The notes beneath the pieces are model-generated. The model was not told where the DNA came from. It did no database searches and saw only the letters and a program-made list of their open reading frames with translations. A program made the translations under genes and the position numbers. From contig NZ_JALLGL010000034.1 in the NCBI RefSeq assembly GCF_023072675.1, positions 1 through 33,502 of the forward strand: DNA of 33,502 nucleotides, in the 5' to 3' direction. Below, in pieces: positions 15,786 through 24,129 of this stretch; positions within the stretch are counted from its first letter, which is position 1; each line of letters opens with the position of its first letter. Source of the DNA: Streptomyces sp. XM83C. GTDB taxonomy: Bacteria > Actinomycetota > Actinomycetes > Streptomycetales > Streptomycetaceae.

Positions 15786-17150
15786 TTACGCGCCGCTCTC
15801 GCGGAGCATGTCCTCACGCTCGACGATCTTCACGCGCTCGCGGCCCTGCGGCTCGCCCAGGGCACGCTCGGCGGCGTCCAGCTTGTACCAGCCCTCCCAG
15901 GTCGTGTAGCGGACGCCCCGCTCGGCGAGGAACGCCTCGACGGCCTCGGGGCCGGGCGAGACCGGCGTGTGCAGCCGCTCGTTGGCGAAGTCGTCCAGCA
16001 GATTGGCGACGGTCTCGTTGGCGTCGCCCTTGGTGTGGCCGATCAGACCGACCGGGCCGCGGCGGATCCAGCCGGTGACGTACACGGACTGCAGATGCGT
16101 GCCGCCCTCCTCGACGACCCGGCCGCCCTCGTCCGGGACGGTGCCGGACTCGATGTCCCACGGCAGCTTCGGCAGCTTGTCGGACAGGTAGCCGACGGCG
16201 CGGTAGACGGCGTCGACGTCCCAGTCCGTGTACTTGCCGGTGCCCTTGACGTTGCCGGTGCCGTCCAGCTCGGTGCGCTCGGTGCGCAGGCCGACGACCT
16301 TGCCGTCCTCACCGAGGATCTCCACCGGCGACTCGAAGAAGTGCAGGTAGATCCGGTGCGGGCGGTCGCCGATGTCGCGGATCGCCCAGTTCTCCAGCGT
16401 CTTGGCGACCATGTCGGTCTGCTTGTTGTTGCGGCGCTCGGCGATCGAGCCCTCGTCGTAGTCGATGTCCTCGGGGTTGACGACGACCTCGATGGTGGGG
16501 GAGTGGTCCAGCTCCCGCAGCTCCATCGGGCTGAACTTCGCCTGCGCCGGGCCGCGCCGGCCGAAGACATGGATCTCCTTGGCCCGGTTGGCCTTCAGAC
16601 CCTCGTAGACGTTCGGCGGGATCTCCGTCGGCAGCAGCTCGTCGGCCGTCTTGGCGAGGATGCGGGAGATGTCCAGGGCCACGTTGCCGACGCCGAGGAC
16701 GGCGACCTTCTCCGCGTGCAGCGGCCAGGTGCGCGGCACGTCCGGGTGGCCGTCGTACCAGGAGGCGAAGTCGGCGGCGCCGTAGGAGCCGTCCAGGTCG
16801 ACGCCGGGGATGCGCAGCTCACGGTCGGCCATCGCGCCGGTGGAGAAGATCACCGCGTCGTAGAAGGCGCGCAGGTCGTCCAGGTGGACGTCCGTGCCGT
16901 AGTTCACATTGCCGAAGAGGCGGACCTGCGGCTTGTCCAGCACCTGATGCAGGGCGGTGATGATGCCCTTGATGCGCGGGTGGTCGGGGGCGACGCCGTA
17001 GCGGATCAGTCCGAACGGCGCCGGCATGCGCTCGAAGAGGTCGACGGAGACACCGGGGTCGGCGGCCACATCGGACTTGAGCAGCGCGTCGGCGGCGTAG
17101 ATCCCGGCGGGGCCGGCTCCGACAATGGCTACCCGCAGGGGGCGGGGCAT
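15786..17150 (-). CDS. fprA: Ferredoxin/adrenodoxin-type NADP+ reductase (FprA-like)
   Basis: 454-aa FAD flavoprotein, same length class as mycobacterial FprA and mammalian adrenodoxin reductase. FAD-binding GAGPAG lies at residues 11-16, the substrate-proximal APFGLIRYGVAPDHP follows at about 45-57, and the NADP-binding GVGNVALD is at 153-160. The C-terminal VYVTGWIRRGPVGLIGHTKGDA is the conserved FAD pyrophosphate/isoalloxazine segment. It moves electrons between NADPH and ferredoxins that feed P450s or Fe-S enzymes in the cytoplasm. The ATG has AAGGGAA at 7-nt spacing. An iron-box-like sequence 45-65 bp upstream hints at iron-responsive control. Confidence 0.93.
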   Translation of the reverse strand: MPRPLRVAIVGAGPAGIYAADALLKSDVAADPGVSVDLFERMPAPFGLIRYGVAPDHPRIKGIITALHQVLDKPQVRLFGNVNYGTDVHLDDLRAFYDAVIFSTGAMADRELRIPGVDLDGSYGAADFASWYDGHPDVPRTWPLHAEKVAVLGVGNVALDISRILAKTADELLPTEIPPNVYEGLKANRAKEIHVFGRRGPAQAKFSPMELRELDHSPTIEVVVNPEDIDYDEGSIAERRNNKQTDMVAKTLENWAIRDIGDRPHRIYLHFFESPVEILGEDGKVVGLRTERTELDGTGNVKGTGKYTDWDVDAVYRAVGYLSDKLPKLPWDIESGTVPDEGGRVVEEGGTHLQSVYVTGWIRRGPVGLIGHTKGDANETVANLLDDFANERLHTPVSPGPEAVEAFLAERGVRYTTWEGWYKLDAAERALGEPQGRERVKIVEREDMLRESGA

Positions 17151-17194
17151 GATCAGGTTCCCTTCGAGCGGCAGTAGATCGACTCGACGGGAAG

Positions 17195-17216
17195 CCTAAA
17201 CTAAGGCATGCCTAAG
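17195..17216 (-). promoter_or_regulatory. Iron-box-like site upstream of fprA
   Basis: CCTAAACTAAGGCATGCCTAAG contains an AGGCATGCCT palindrome flanked by CTAA/TTAG halves. The 19-mer at 17197-17215 matches the DmdR1/IdeR consensus TTAGGTTAGGCTAACCTAA at 12 of 19 positions by my count, mostly in the right half. This is a candidate only. Confidence 0.4.
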
Positions 17217-17235
17217 TCGGTACGGGGGTCCCGTC

Positions 17236-17260
17236 TATGACGTCATAAGGGCCGCTTATG
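17236..17260. promoter_or_regulatory. Two overlapping palindromes
   Basis: TATGACGTCATA (17236-17247) is a perfect 12-bp palindrome; it overlaps CATAAG-N5-CTTATG (17244-17260), a perfect 6-bp-arm inverted repeat. Both lie 85-110 bp upstream of fprA, in a 317-bp gap. The rest of that gap (17261-17467) is G/T-rich with imperfect GTGCGGGTG repeats and no gene. Confidence 0.45.
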
Positions 17261-17467
17261 AGGGGTCAAAGGGGAGGTTGGGTGTGGGCCGGGCTCCGCG
17301 CGCCGGCCGCGTGTCCCGCCCGCGCTCGCGGTCGTGCGGGTGATCACGTGGCGGTGTTGTGCGGGTGCGGTCATGGGCCGGTGGTCGTGCGGGTGCGCCG
17401 TGCCGGGGTCATGCGGGTGGCGGTGCCAGGTGGCGGCGCCGGGGGTGCCAGGTTTCGTGCGGATGCC

Positions 17468-20275
17468 CTACGGGAGGGGCTGCTCCGCCCAGATGACCTT
17501 GCCGGTGGGCGTGTACCGCGTCCCCCACCGCTCCGCGAGCTGCGCCACCAGGAACAGGCCCCGCCCGCCCTCGTCCGACAGCGCCGCGTACCGCAGATGC
17601 GGCGATGTGCTGCTGCCGTCGGCCACCTCGCAGATCAGCGTCCGGTCCAGCAGCAGCCGTACCCGCACCGGCGCACTGCCGTAGCGGATCGCGTTCGTCA
17701 CCAGCTCGCTCAGCAGCAGCTCCGTCGTGAACGCAAGCTCCTCCAGGCCCCACCGCCCCAGCTGCTCCGCGACCAGCGCCCGCACCTCACGCACCGCCGC
17801 CGGGTCCATCGGGACCTCCCGCTCCACGACCCGGTCGGCGTCCAGCGCCCGCGTCCGCGCGACCAGCAGCGCGATGTCGTCACCCGGCCGCGGCGGCAGC
17901 AGCGCGTCCAGCGCCGCCCGGCACGTCTCCTCCGGGGAAGGCCCCGCCGCGGCCAGTGCCTCCCGCAGCAGCTCCAGCCCGGCGTCGATGTCCCGCTCCC
18001 GGTCCTCCACCAGACCGTCCGTGTACAGCACCAACCGGGAGCCCTCCGCCAGCTCCAGCTCCGCCGTCTCGAACGGCAGCCCGCCCACCCCGAGCGGCGG
18101 ACCCGACGCCACGTCCGGGAACTCCACCGTGCCGTCCGGCGCGACCACCGCGGGCGGCGGATGACCCGCCCGCGCCACCGTGCAGCGCCGCGACACCGGG
18201 TCGTACACCGCGTACAGACACGTCGCGCCCGTCACAGGTCCGGCCGTGCCGTCCGCCCGCTCGTCCTGGTCGATCCGCCCGACCATCTCGTCCAGCAGCG
18301 CCAGCAACTCGTCCGGTGCCGGGTCCAGCGTCGAGAAATTGTGCACCGCCGTCCGCAGCCGGCCCATCGTCGCCGCCGCGTGCAGCCCGTGCCCCACCAC
18401 ATCGCCCACCACGAGCGCCACCCGCGCCCCCGACAACGGCAGTACGTCGAACCAGTCGCCGCCCACCCCGGCCTGCGCCGGCAGATACCGGTAGGCGATG
18501 TCCAGCGCGTCCTGCGCGGGCAGACTGCGCGGCAGCAGACTCCGCTGGAGCGTCACCGCCATCCCGTGCTCCCGCGTGAACCGGCGCGCGTTGTCGATGG
18601 ACACCGCCGCCCGCGCCACCAGCTCCTCCGCGAGCGCCACCTCGTCCGCGTCGAACGGCATCGGCCGCTCCGACCGCCAGAACGTCACCACCCCCAGCAC
18701 CAGCGCACCCGCCCGCACCGGCACCGCGATCAGCGAGTGGATGCCGAAGTCCAGCACCTGCGCCGACCGCTCCGCGTCCTGCGCCTGCCAGCCCGCCGCC
18801 TCTGCGAGGCGGGGCTCGGCGACCGCCTGACCCGTGCGCAGGGCACGCTCCTGCGGCGACGACTTCACGAACCGCAACTGCTGGTCCAGCGGATACAGCG
18901 GCGCGTCGTCGCGTATCCCGCTGAGCGCCGTACGGCGCAGAGTGCCGCCCGGCTCCGGCTCCTCCCCGGCGAGCACCGCGTCGAACAGGTCGACCGTGGT
19001 GAAGTCCGCGAACCGAGGCACCGCCAGCTCGGCCAGCTCCTGAGCGGTTCGGCGAACGTCCAGCCCTGTCCCGACCGCCACCCCCGCGTCGTACAGCAGA
19101 TGCAGCCGCTCCCGCGCCTCCTCCGCCCGGCCCGACAGGGCGCGCAGCTCCGTGGAGTCCCGCACCGTCGCCACACTGCCGGACGGGCCGCTCGCCAGAT
19201 CCGTGGGGCGCTGGTTGATCGCCAGCAGCCGGTCGCCCACCAGATGCACCTCGTCCGTCGCCACCCGCCCCGAGGCCAGCAGCTCCGCCGTGTCCGGATC
19301 CAGCCCCAGGTCACGCACCGACCGGCGCTCGGCGTCCGCCGGGATGCGCAGCAGCCGCTGCGCCTCGTCGTTGGCGAGCAGCAGCTCGCCCTCCGGACCG
19401 ACGATGATCACGCCCTCCCGCACCGAGTGGAGAACGGCGTCGTGATGCTCGTACATCCTGGTCATCTCACGCGGCCCCAGCCCGTGCGTCTGCCGCAGCA
19501 GCCGCCTGCTGACCAGCGCCGTGCCCACCAGCGCCAGCGCGAGCGCCACGCCCGTCGCCGCGAGCACCAGCGGCAGCTGCCGGTTCGCCGCGCCCCCGAC
19601 ATGCCGAGTGGTGATCCCCGACGACACCAGGCCCACAACCTGCCCGTGGGCGTCCTTGACCGGAACCACCGCCTGGACCAGCCGGCCGATCGTCCCGTCG
19701 ACCTCCTCCACCACCGTCCCCCCGGCCAGCGCCGGGTCGATCGTGCCGACGAACTTCTTGCCGATACGGTCCGGCTTGGGGTGCGTGTAGCGGATGCCGT
19801 TCGTGTCGGTGACCACGATGAAGTCGACGTCCGTCGCCTCGCGTGCCGCCTCCGCGCGCGGCTGGAGGATCGCCGTCGGGTCGGGGCTGCGCAGCGCCGC
19901 GACGATGCCGGGGGAGTTCGCGAACGTCTGCGCCACGGCGAGGGAACGGTTGCGGGCCTCCCGCGTGGTGTCGGCCCGGGACTGGAGCACCAGCGCCACC
20001 ACGGCCGCGAGCACGAGGAGGAGGACGATGACCACCTGGAAGACGAACACCTGTCCGGCCAGGCTGCGACCGGACAGTGCCGCGCGCAGTCCGGACGGGC
20101 GCGTTCCCGCAGCCTGGCTCTCGCCTCCGTCGGCCGCGTCGCCCCCCGCGCGAGGCCCGGTTCGGCCGGGCCTGCGTCCGGAGGAGGTCTGACGGGCGCG
20201 GCCGGGGGCGGGAGCGGAGGGCATGCCGCCGGGACGGGGCGACCGGGTCCCGGATCGACCCAGAAGTCGGACCAT
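17468..20275 (-). CDS. Membrane sensor SpoIIE-type PP2C phosphatase with anti-sigma kinase domain
   Basis: 935 aa. Order: disordered basic N-terminus; membrane helix ~75-96; extracytoplasmic Cache/CitA-like sensor ~100-225 (VDFIVVTDTNGIRYTHP, GLVSSGITTRHVGG); second helix ~228-250; PAS ~265-370; GAF ~390-560; PP2C/SpoIIE ~575-790 with GGDWFDVLP, GDVVGHG, YTDGLVEDR and DDIALL; then a HATPase_c domain with N-box ELLLSELVTNAIRYG and G-box GGRGLFLV. It can in principle both dephosphorylate an anti-anti-sigma factor and phosphorylate one, in response to an external ligand. The ATG at 20275 lacks a ribosome site; an internal ATG 17 codons later is possible. The kinase-plus-phosphatase architecture is common in Streptomyces. 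Confidence 0.92.
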   Translation of the reverse strand: MVRLLGRSGTRSPRPGGMPSAPAPGRARQTSSGRRPGRTGPRAGGDAADGGESQAAGTRPSGLRAALSGRSLAGQVFVFQVVIVLLLVLAAVVALVLQSRADTTREARNRSLAVAQTFANSPGIVAALRSPDPTAILQPRAEAAREATDVDFIVVTDTNGIRYTHPKPDRIGKKFVGTIDPALAGGTVVEEVDGTIGRLVQAVVPVKDAHGQVVGLVSSGITTRHVGGAANRQLPLVLAATGVALALALVGTALVSRRLLRQTHGLGPREMTRMYEHHDAVLHSVREGVIIVGPEGELLLANDEAQRLLRIPADAERRSVRDLGLDPDTAELLASGRVATDEVHLVGDRLLAINQRPTDLASGPSGSVATVRDSTELRALSGRAEEARERLHLLYDAGVAVGTGLDVRRTAQELAELAVPRFADFTTVDLFDAVLAGEEPEPGGTLRRTALSGIRDDAPLYPLDQQLRFVKSSPQERALRTGQAVAEPRLAEAAGWQAQDAERSAQVLDFGIHSLIAVPVRAGALVLGVVTFWRSERPMPFDADEVALAEELVARAAVSIDNARRFTREHGMAVTLQRSLLPRSLPAQDALDIAYRYLPAQAGVGGDWFDVLPLSGARVALVVGDVVGHGLHAAATMGRLRTAVHNFSTLDPAPDELLALLDEMVGRIDQDERADGTAGPVTGATCLYAVYDPVSRRCTVARAGHPPPAVVAPDGTVEFPDVASGPPLGVGGLPFETAELELAEGSRLVLYTDGLVEDRERDIDAGLELLREALAAAGPSPEETCRAALDALLPPRPGDDIALLVARTRALDADRVVEREVPMDPAAVREVRALVAEQLGRWGLEELAFTTELLLSELVTNAIRYGSAPVRVRLLLDRTLICEVADGSSTSPHLRYAALSDEGGRGLFLVAQLAERWGTRYTPTGKVIWAEQPLP

Positions 20276-20352
20276 GTGCCATGTCTACACTGCCGCGGTC
20301 TGTGAGGCGAGGGCGTCGGGTTCGCCGAGGGCGGGGAGGGGGCGTTCGCGCC

Positions 20353-20413
20353 GTTCCCCGCGCCCCTGTGGTCACCTGCGGGCCGGTGGGGGCGCGCCGT
20401 TCCCCGCGCCCCC
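20353..20413. repeat. Dispersed intergenic repeat, copy 2
   Basis: Two tandem-like copies of GTTCCCCGCGCCCC (20353-20366, 20399-20412) flank GCGGGCCGGTGGGGGC (20378-20393), matching the strings at 13739-13823. It lies in a 372-bp gap (20276-20647) in which I see no gene and no other clear element. Confidence 0.6.
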
Positions 20414-20647
20414 TCGATGCCTGAGGCGGCCTGTGTCGGTGGGTGCGTGGCTGGTGCAGCGCCAAGCGCCACTTGTCCGTGGTGAGGGCGGGGCCGCGCC
20501 GGGGGTGTCCGTCCTCGGTGCGGCGGTCTGTCCGTGACCGTCGCACTCGGTGTTCTCGCCGCACGCTGCGGGCGGGCGCCCCCGGCACGCCCCTTGCCGC
20601 CGTCGGCGGGTGCGGGCCGTCGTGGGCCGCCGGGGCGGTCGCCGTCG

Positions 20648-23194
20648 TCAGGGTGTGCGGCGGGAGGCCAGGAGCAGAGCTATGTCGTCCGGGCGGTCCG
20701 CTGCGCGGCGGGCCGTTGCCGTCAGGCGGTCGGCCATTTGCGAGAGGGTGTGGGTGCCTTCGGGGGATGCCGAGAGGGCCTGGCGCAGCGTGGTGATGCC
20801 CTCGTCGATGTCGGTGCCGGCGCGTTCGACCAGGCCGTCGGTGTAGAGGGCGAGGACCGCGCCTGCCTCGATGTCCAGTTCCGTCACCGGGTACTGGGCG
20901 TTCGGGTCCACGCCGAGGACCATGCCGCCGGGCAGGTCCAGCACGTCCGTACGGCCGTCCGCGTGACGCAGCAGCGGCGGCGGATGCCCGGCGCGCACCA
21001 TGCGGGCCCGGCCCGTCGCGGGGTCCAGGCGTACGTAGCAGCAGCTCGCGAACTGGCCCGGGTCGAGGTCGGTGAGCAGGTGGTTGGTGCCCGCCACGAC
21101 CTCTTCCGGGGGGCGGTCGCTCAGTGCGAACGCGCGGACCGCGCTGCGCAGCTGGCCCATTGTCGCCGCGGCCTGCACGCCGTGCCCCTGGACGTCCCCG
21201 ATGACCAGGGCCAGCCCGTCACCGGCCTCCACGACGTCGTACCAGTCGCCGCCGACGTCCATGCCTTCGGTGCCCGGGAGATAGCGGCCCGCCGTCTCCA
21301 CCTCGGGGTGCGTGGACAGCCTGCGCGGCAGCAGCGCGCCCTGGAGGCCTCGGGCGAGGGCGGCTTCGGTGTCGTACCGCTGAGCCTTCTCCATGGCGTG
21401 CGCGATCAGCCCGGCCAGGGCGGTGAGCACCGTGCGTTCCTCGGTGCTGAAGCTGCGCCGGCGCTCGAAGCCGAGGATGCAGGAACCGACCGGGCGGCCC
21501 GAGGCGATCAGCGGCAGGAACGCCCGCGCGCCCTCCTTCGCGTCGAGCGGTATGCCCGGGTAGGCCGCGGCGAGCTGCTCCATCGAGTCGAAGAACAGCG
21601 GCCTGCCGCTGGTCAGGGTCTCCACACCGGGCAGCCGCGCGTCCAGGGCCACCCCTTCGAAGGGCGTGAGGAAGCCCGGTGGGAAGCCGGTCTCCCACGC
21701 CAGATACAGGTGGCGTTCCTGGAGGAGATAGATGGCGAGCCGGCGGCCCCCGAAGGCCGGCAGCAGTTCCTGCACCACCACCGCGGACACCTGCCGTGCC
21801 GTGACCGCCTCGGTCAGCGCTATGGCCAGCACGATCGGCCGGTACGCCAGCGTCACGGACGCCGACTCCGGCGGCGGCACGAGGTGGCTGTCCGTGGGCT
21901 GTGCCTCCGGTGCGGCCGGTGCGGCTCCGTCGGGCTGCCAGGCCGGTGCGGCCTCCTCGGCGTCCGTCAGGGTGGGTGTGTCGGCCATGCTCGCCGCCGG
22001 TACGACCGTGCAGGCCAGCAGGTCGGGGCCGGGGTGGATGGACAGGGCGAGCCAGTCGCCGTCGGCGCGGTGCGGGCCGGCGCCGTCGGGTGAGGGCCGC
22101 TGGGCGTGGAACCGTACCGTCTCCGGGGACAGCATGGCGCCCCGCAGATGGTCCTCGTGACCGGGGCGGACCAGCCAGGGCACCGCCTCCCACAGCGGGC
22201 GGCCCAGCAGCCGGTCCCGGGCCACGTCGAGGAGGAGGGCGGCACGAGTGTTGGCGTAGACGACCACCCCGAGCCGGTCCAGGCAGAACACGCCTTCGGG
22301 CAGCAGGTCGGCGGCGGCGTCGGCGGGCAGGGCGGGCCCCGGCTCCAGCACGGCTCCGCCGACCCGGTGCGGGGCCGGGCCGAACGGTACCTCGTCCTGG
22401 GCCGTCCACAGATGCAGCAGCCGCAGCATGCCGTCGGTGGTGTGCACGGGCACCGGCAGCGGCGGGGGCCGGCCGTGGGAGGCCTCGCGCAGCAGCGCGG
22501 CGAGCCGGCGGGCGTCCTCGGCGGCGACCGCCGACAGCAGCGTGGACAGCGTCCCGTCGGCATCCAGGCCGAGCAGGGCGCGGGCGCGCGGGTCGAGCGT
22601 GAGCCGGTCCGCGCCGGGTTCCCAGGTGATCGAGCCCGGCTGGGTCCGTGACGGGCCGGCCGGGGGCGGGTGCACACAGGTCGGCGGGTCGTCCCATCGG
22701 GCGGCGATCCCGTCGTCCTCCAGTTCGTGCAGGGCCGCCGCGAGCCCGTCGGCCACCTGCGCCAGCCGTTCCCTCGGGGCGACCAGTCCGGCGAGGTCCG
22801 GCACGGACGGGCGCAGCACGGTCACGACGCCGTACGGTTCGGTGTCCGTCGCCACGGGCACGCTCAGCGACCCGAACGGGAACGGCAGCCCGGCCGCGAA
22901 CTGCGGATAGCGGCGCATCGATTCGGCCGGGTTCGGCAGCAGGACGGCGACACCCAGCCGGTGGGCGTCGGTGACGGGGAACGGCCGGTCGGTGTGCAGC
23001 CGCCACCAGGGCCGGAACAGCTCGCCGGGCAGGCCCGACAGCGCGGCGAGGCGCAGCAGACCGGGGGTGCGCGAGCGCAGGAAGACACCGGCGGTACGGC
23101 CGCCCGCCGCGCGGGCCGCGTCCGACGCGGCCCCGGTCAGCAGCGTGGCCAGCCGCCCGGAAGCACCCGTTCCGTCTCCGGCGGTCCCAGTCAT
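20648..23194 (-). CDS. GAF/PAS SpoIIE-type PP2C phosphatase
   Basis: 848 aa, soluble. An N-terminal GAF-like region (~10-160), a PAS-like region (~190-280), a second PAS (~290-400, LLPEGVFCLDRLGVVVYANT), a GAF (~450-610, FLPLIASGRPVGSCILGFER) and a C-terminal PP2C/SpoIIE phosphatase (~640-845) with metal-site motifs GGDWYDVVE, GDVQGHG, YTDGLVERAG and PDDIALL. Unlike its neighbour at 17468 it has no membrane segment and no HATPase domain. The ATG at 23194 has GAGG about eight bases upstream. It likely dephosphorylates a STAS-type anti-anti-sigma protein in response to a cytoplasmic signal. Same strand as its neighbour, but separated by a repeat-bearing 372-bp gap. Confidence 0.92.
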   Translation of the reverse strand: MTGTAGDGTGASGRLATLLTGAASDAARAAGGRTAGVFLRSRTPGLLRLAALSGLPGELFRPWWRLHTDRPFPVTDAHRLGVAVLLPNPAESMRRYPQFAAGLPFPFGSLSVPVATDTEPYGVVTVLRPSVPDLAGLVAPRERLAQVADGLAAALHELEDDGIAARWDDPPTCVHPPPAGPSRTQPGSITWEPGADRLTLDPRARALLGLDADGTLSTLLSAVAAEDARRLAALLREASHGRPPPLPVPVHTTDGMLRLLHLWTAQDEVPFGPAPHRVGGAVLEPGPALPADAAADLLPEGVFCLDRLGVVVYANTRAALLLDVARDRLLGRPLWEAVPWLVRPGHEDHLRGAMLSPETVRFHAQRPSPDGAGPHRADGDWLALSIHPGPDLLACTVVPAASMADTPTLTDAEEAAPAWQPDGAAPAAPEAQPTDSHLVPPPESASVTLAYRPIVLAIALTEAVTARQVSAVVVQELLPAFGGRRLAIYLLQERHLYLAWETGFPPGFLTPFEGVALDARLPGVETLTSGRPLFFDSMEQLAAAYPGIPLDAKEGARAFLPLIASGRPVGSCILGFERRRSFSTEERTVLTALAGLIAHAMEKAQRYDTEAALARGLQGALLPRRLSTHPEVETAGRYLPGTEGMDVGGDWYDVVEAGDGLALVIGDVQGHGVQAAATMGQLRSAVRAFALSDRPPEEVVAGTNHLLTDLDPGQFASCCYVRLDPATGRARMVRAGHPPPLLRHADGRTDVLDLPGGMVLGVDPNAQYPVTELDIEAGAVLALYTDGLVERAGTDIDEGITTLRQALSASPEGTHTLSQMADRLTATARRAADRPDDIALLLASRRTP

Positions 23195-23314
23195 CGCCCT
23201 ACCTCGTCCGTGCGCCGCCCCTGGGCGACACAGCAAGGATGCGTCAGACGAGGCGCGTGGCGCATCCGCTCGGACGGGACGAAGGCGCGGCGGGCGTGCC
23301 GGACGATGCGCCGG

Positions 23315-23845
23315 TCAGCCCCGCTGGGCGGCGATCGGGGACCGGTACCAGCGTGGCAGTCCTTCGGGATGCGCCGCTGGGTGGCGTAGTCCACCCGGAC
23401 GATCCGAACCGCTTGTCGTAGCCGAACGCCCACTCGAAGTCGTTGACGTCGGCCTGCGCCCGTCCCACCGTCGATGTCGACAGCGAGCCGCCCTTCAGCA
23501 GGCTCTTCCAGTAGTCCAGCGCCTCCACGACCCTCGGCCCGGCGAGGTCGGTCTCGTCGCCGCCGTTGGACCATTCGACGACGCCATGCGCAGCGCCTCC
23601 GTCATGACCTGCGCCGCCGGGACGCTCTGCTGTTCGACGGTGACCCCGAGCCGCTTGCCGCACCGGCCCACCGCCTGCGCGTCCCAGCGGTGGCAGGTCT
23701 CGCCGGTCGACGAGTTCAGCACGGCGCCCGCGGAGGCGTCGCGCTGCCGGCTGCGGCCGGTCAGCGCGGCCCCGGCGACCAGTACGGACACGGCTGCCAG
23801 GGGAATCACGACCTTTCAGAAGCTTCCGTTGAAGCGCTTCGACAT
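23315..23845 (-). pseudogene. Deletion-fused remnant: sugar-binding lipoprotein joined to GH1 beta-glucosidase C-terminus
   Basis: Reading from 23845: MSKRFNGSF then a TGA nonsense codon (23818-23816), then in the same frame the signal core VVIPLAAVSVLVAGAALTG, where the lipobox Cys has become Arg. Next comes a family-1 sugar-binding segment (RLGVTVEQQSVPAAQVMTEA). At ~23585 the frame shifts into WSNGGDETDLAGPRVVEA and DYWKSLLKGGSLSTSTVG, which belongs ~130 residues further on in such proteins, so an internal deletion is implied. After QADVND it runs directly into FEWAFGYDKRFG / IVRVDYATQRRIPKD / WYRSPIAAQRG-stop, the C-terminus of a GH1 beta-glucosidase in three frames. Two permease genes and most of GH1 would have lain between. 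Cellobiose (ceb-like) or xyloglucan-oligosaccharide uptake are both possible origins. Confidence 0.8.
23830..23843. promoter_or_regulatory. LacI-type operator candidate in the start of the decayed binding-protein gene
   Basis: TGAAGCGCTTCGAC, whose core GAAGCGCTTC is a perfect palindrome with the central CG typical of LacI-family operators. The reverse complement occurs identically at 24213-24226. It lies at codons 1-6 of the pseudogene. Confidence 0.45.
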
Positions 23846-24022
23846 GGGCGGCCCTTGCTGTCGCCGCGTCCGGCGACGACGCTGGACTGATTTGTTTACT
23901 GCGATGACCAATGCGCCGTGCGGAGCGGGTGGCACCAGACCCGGATGCGCGTGCGGTCGTCCACGCTCCGGCCTGCCGGTATCCGGACGCGTTGATGTTT
24001 ATGCAGGTCAGAGCGGAGATCC

Positions 24023-24064
24023 CAAGCGCTCGCTCTGTTCCGGCCCATGTGTCTTGTGTACGAT
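24023..24064 (+). promoter_or_regulatory. Candidate promoter of the GH31 gene
   Basis: A -10-like TACGAT is at 24059-24064, about 65 bp before the start codon; no good -35 is seen. CAAGCGCTCG (24023-24032) shares the AGCGCT core with the two palindromes at 23830 and 24213 and would lie just upstream of the -35 region. The remainder of the 284-bp intergenic region shows nothing else I can name. Confidence 0.35.
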
Positions 24065-24129
24065 CAAAATGCCGGAGCGGTCGTCTCCGTGCGCTCGCTC
24101 GATGACCCCCTCTCCCCCTGAGGAAGAAC

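Noticed and set aside
17258..20305. A 1015-codon plus-strand open frame
   Set aside because: It is the antisense shadow of the SpoIIE-type gene; the product is Arg/Gln/His-rich without domains.
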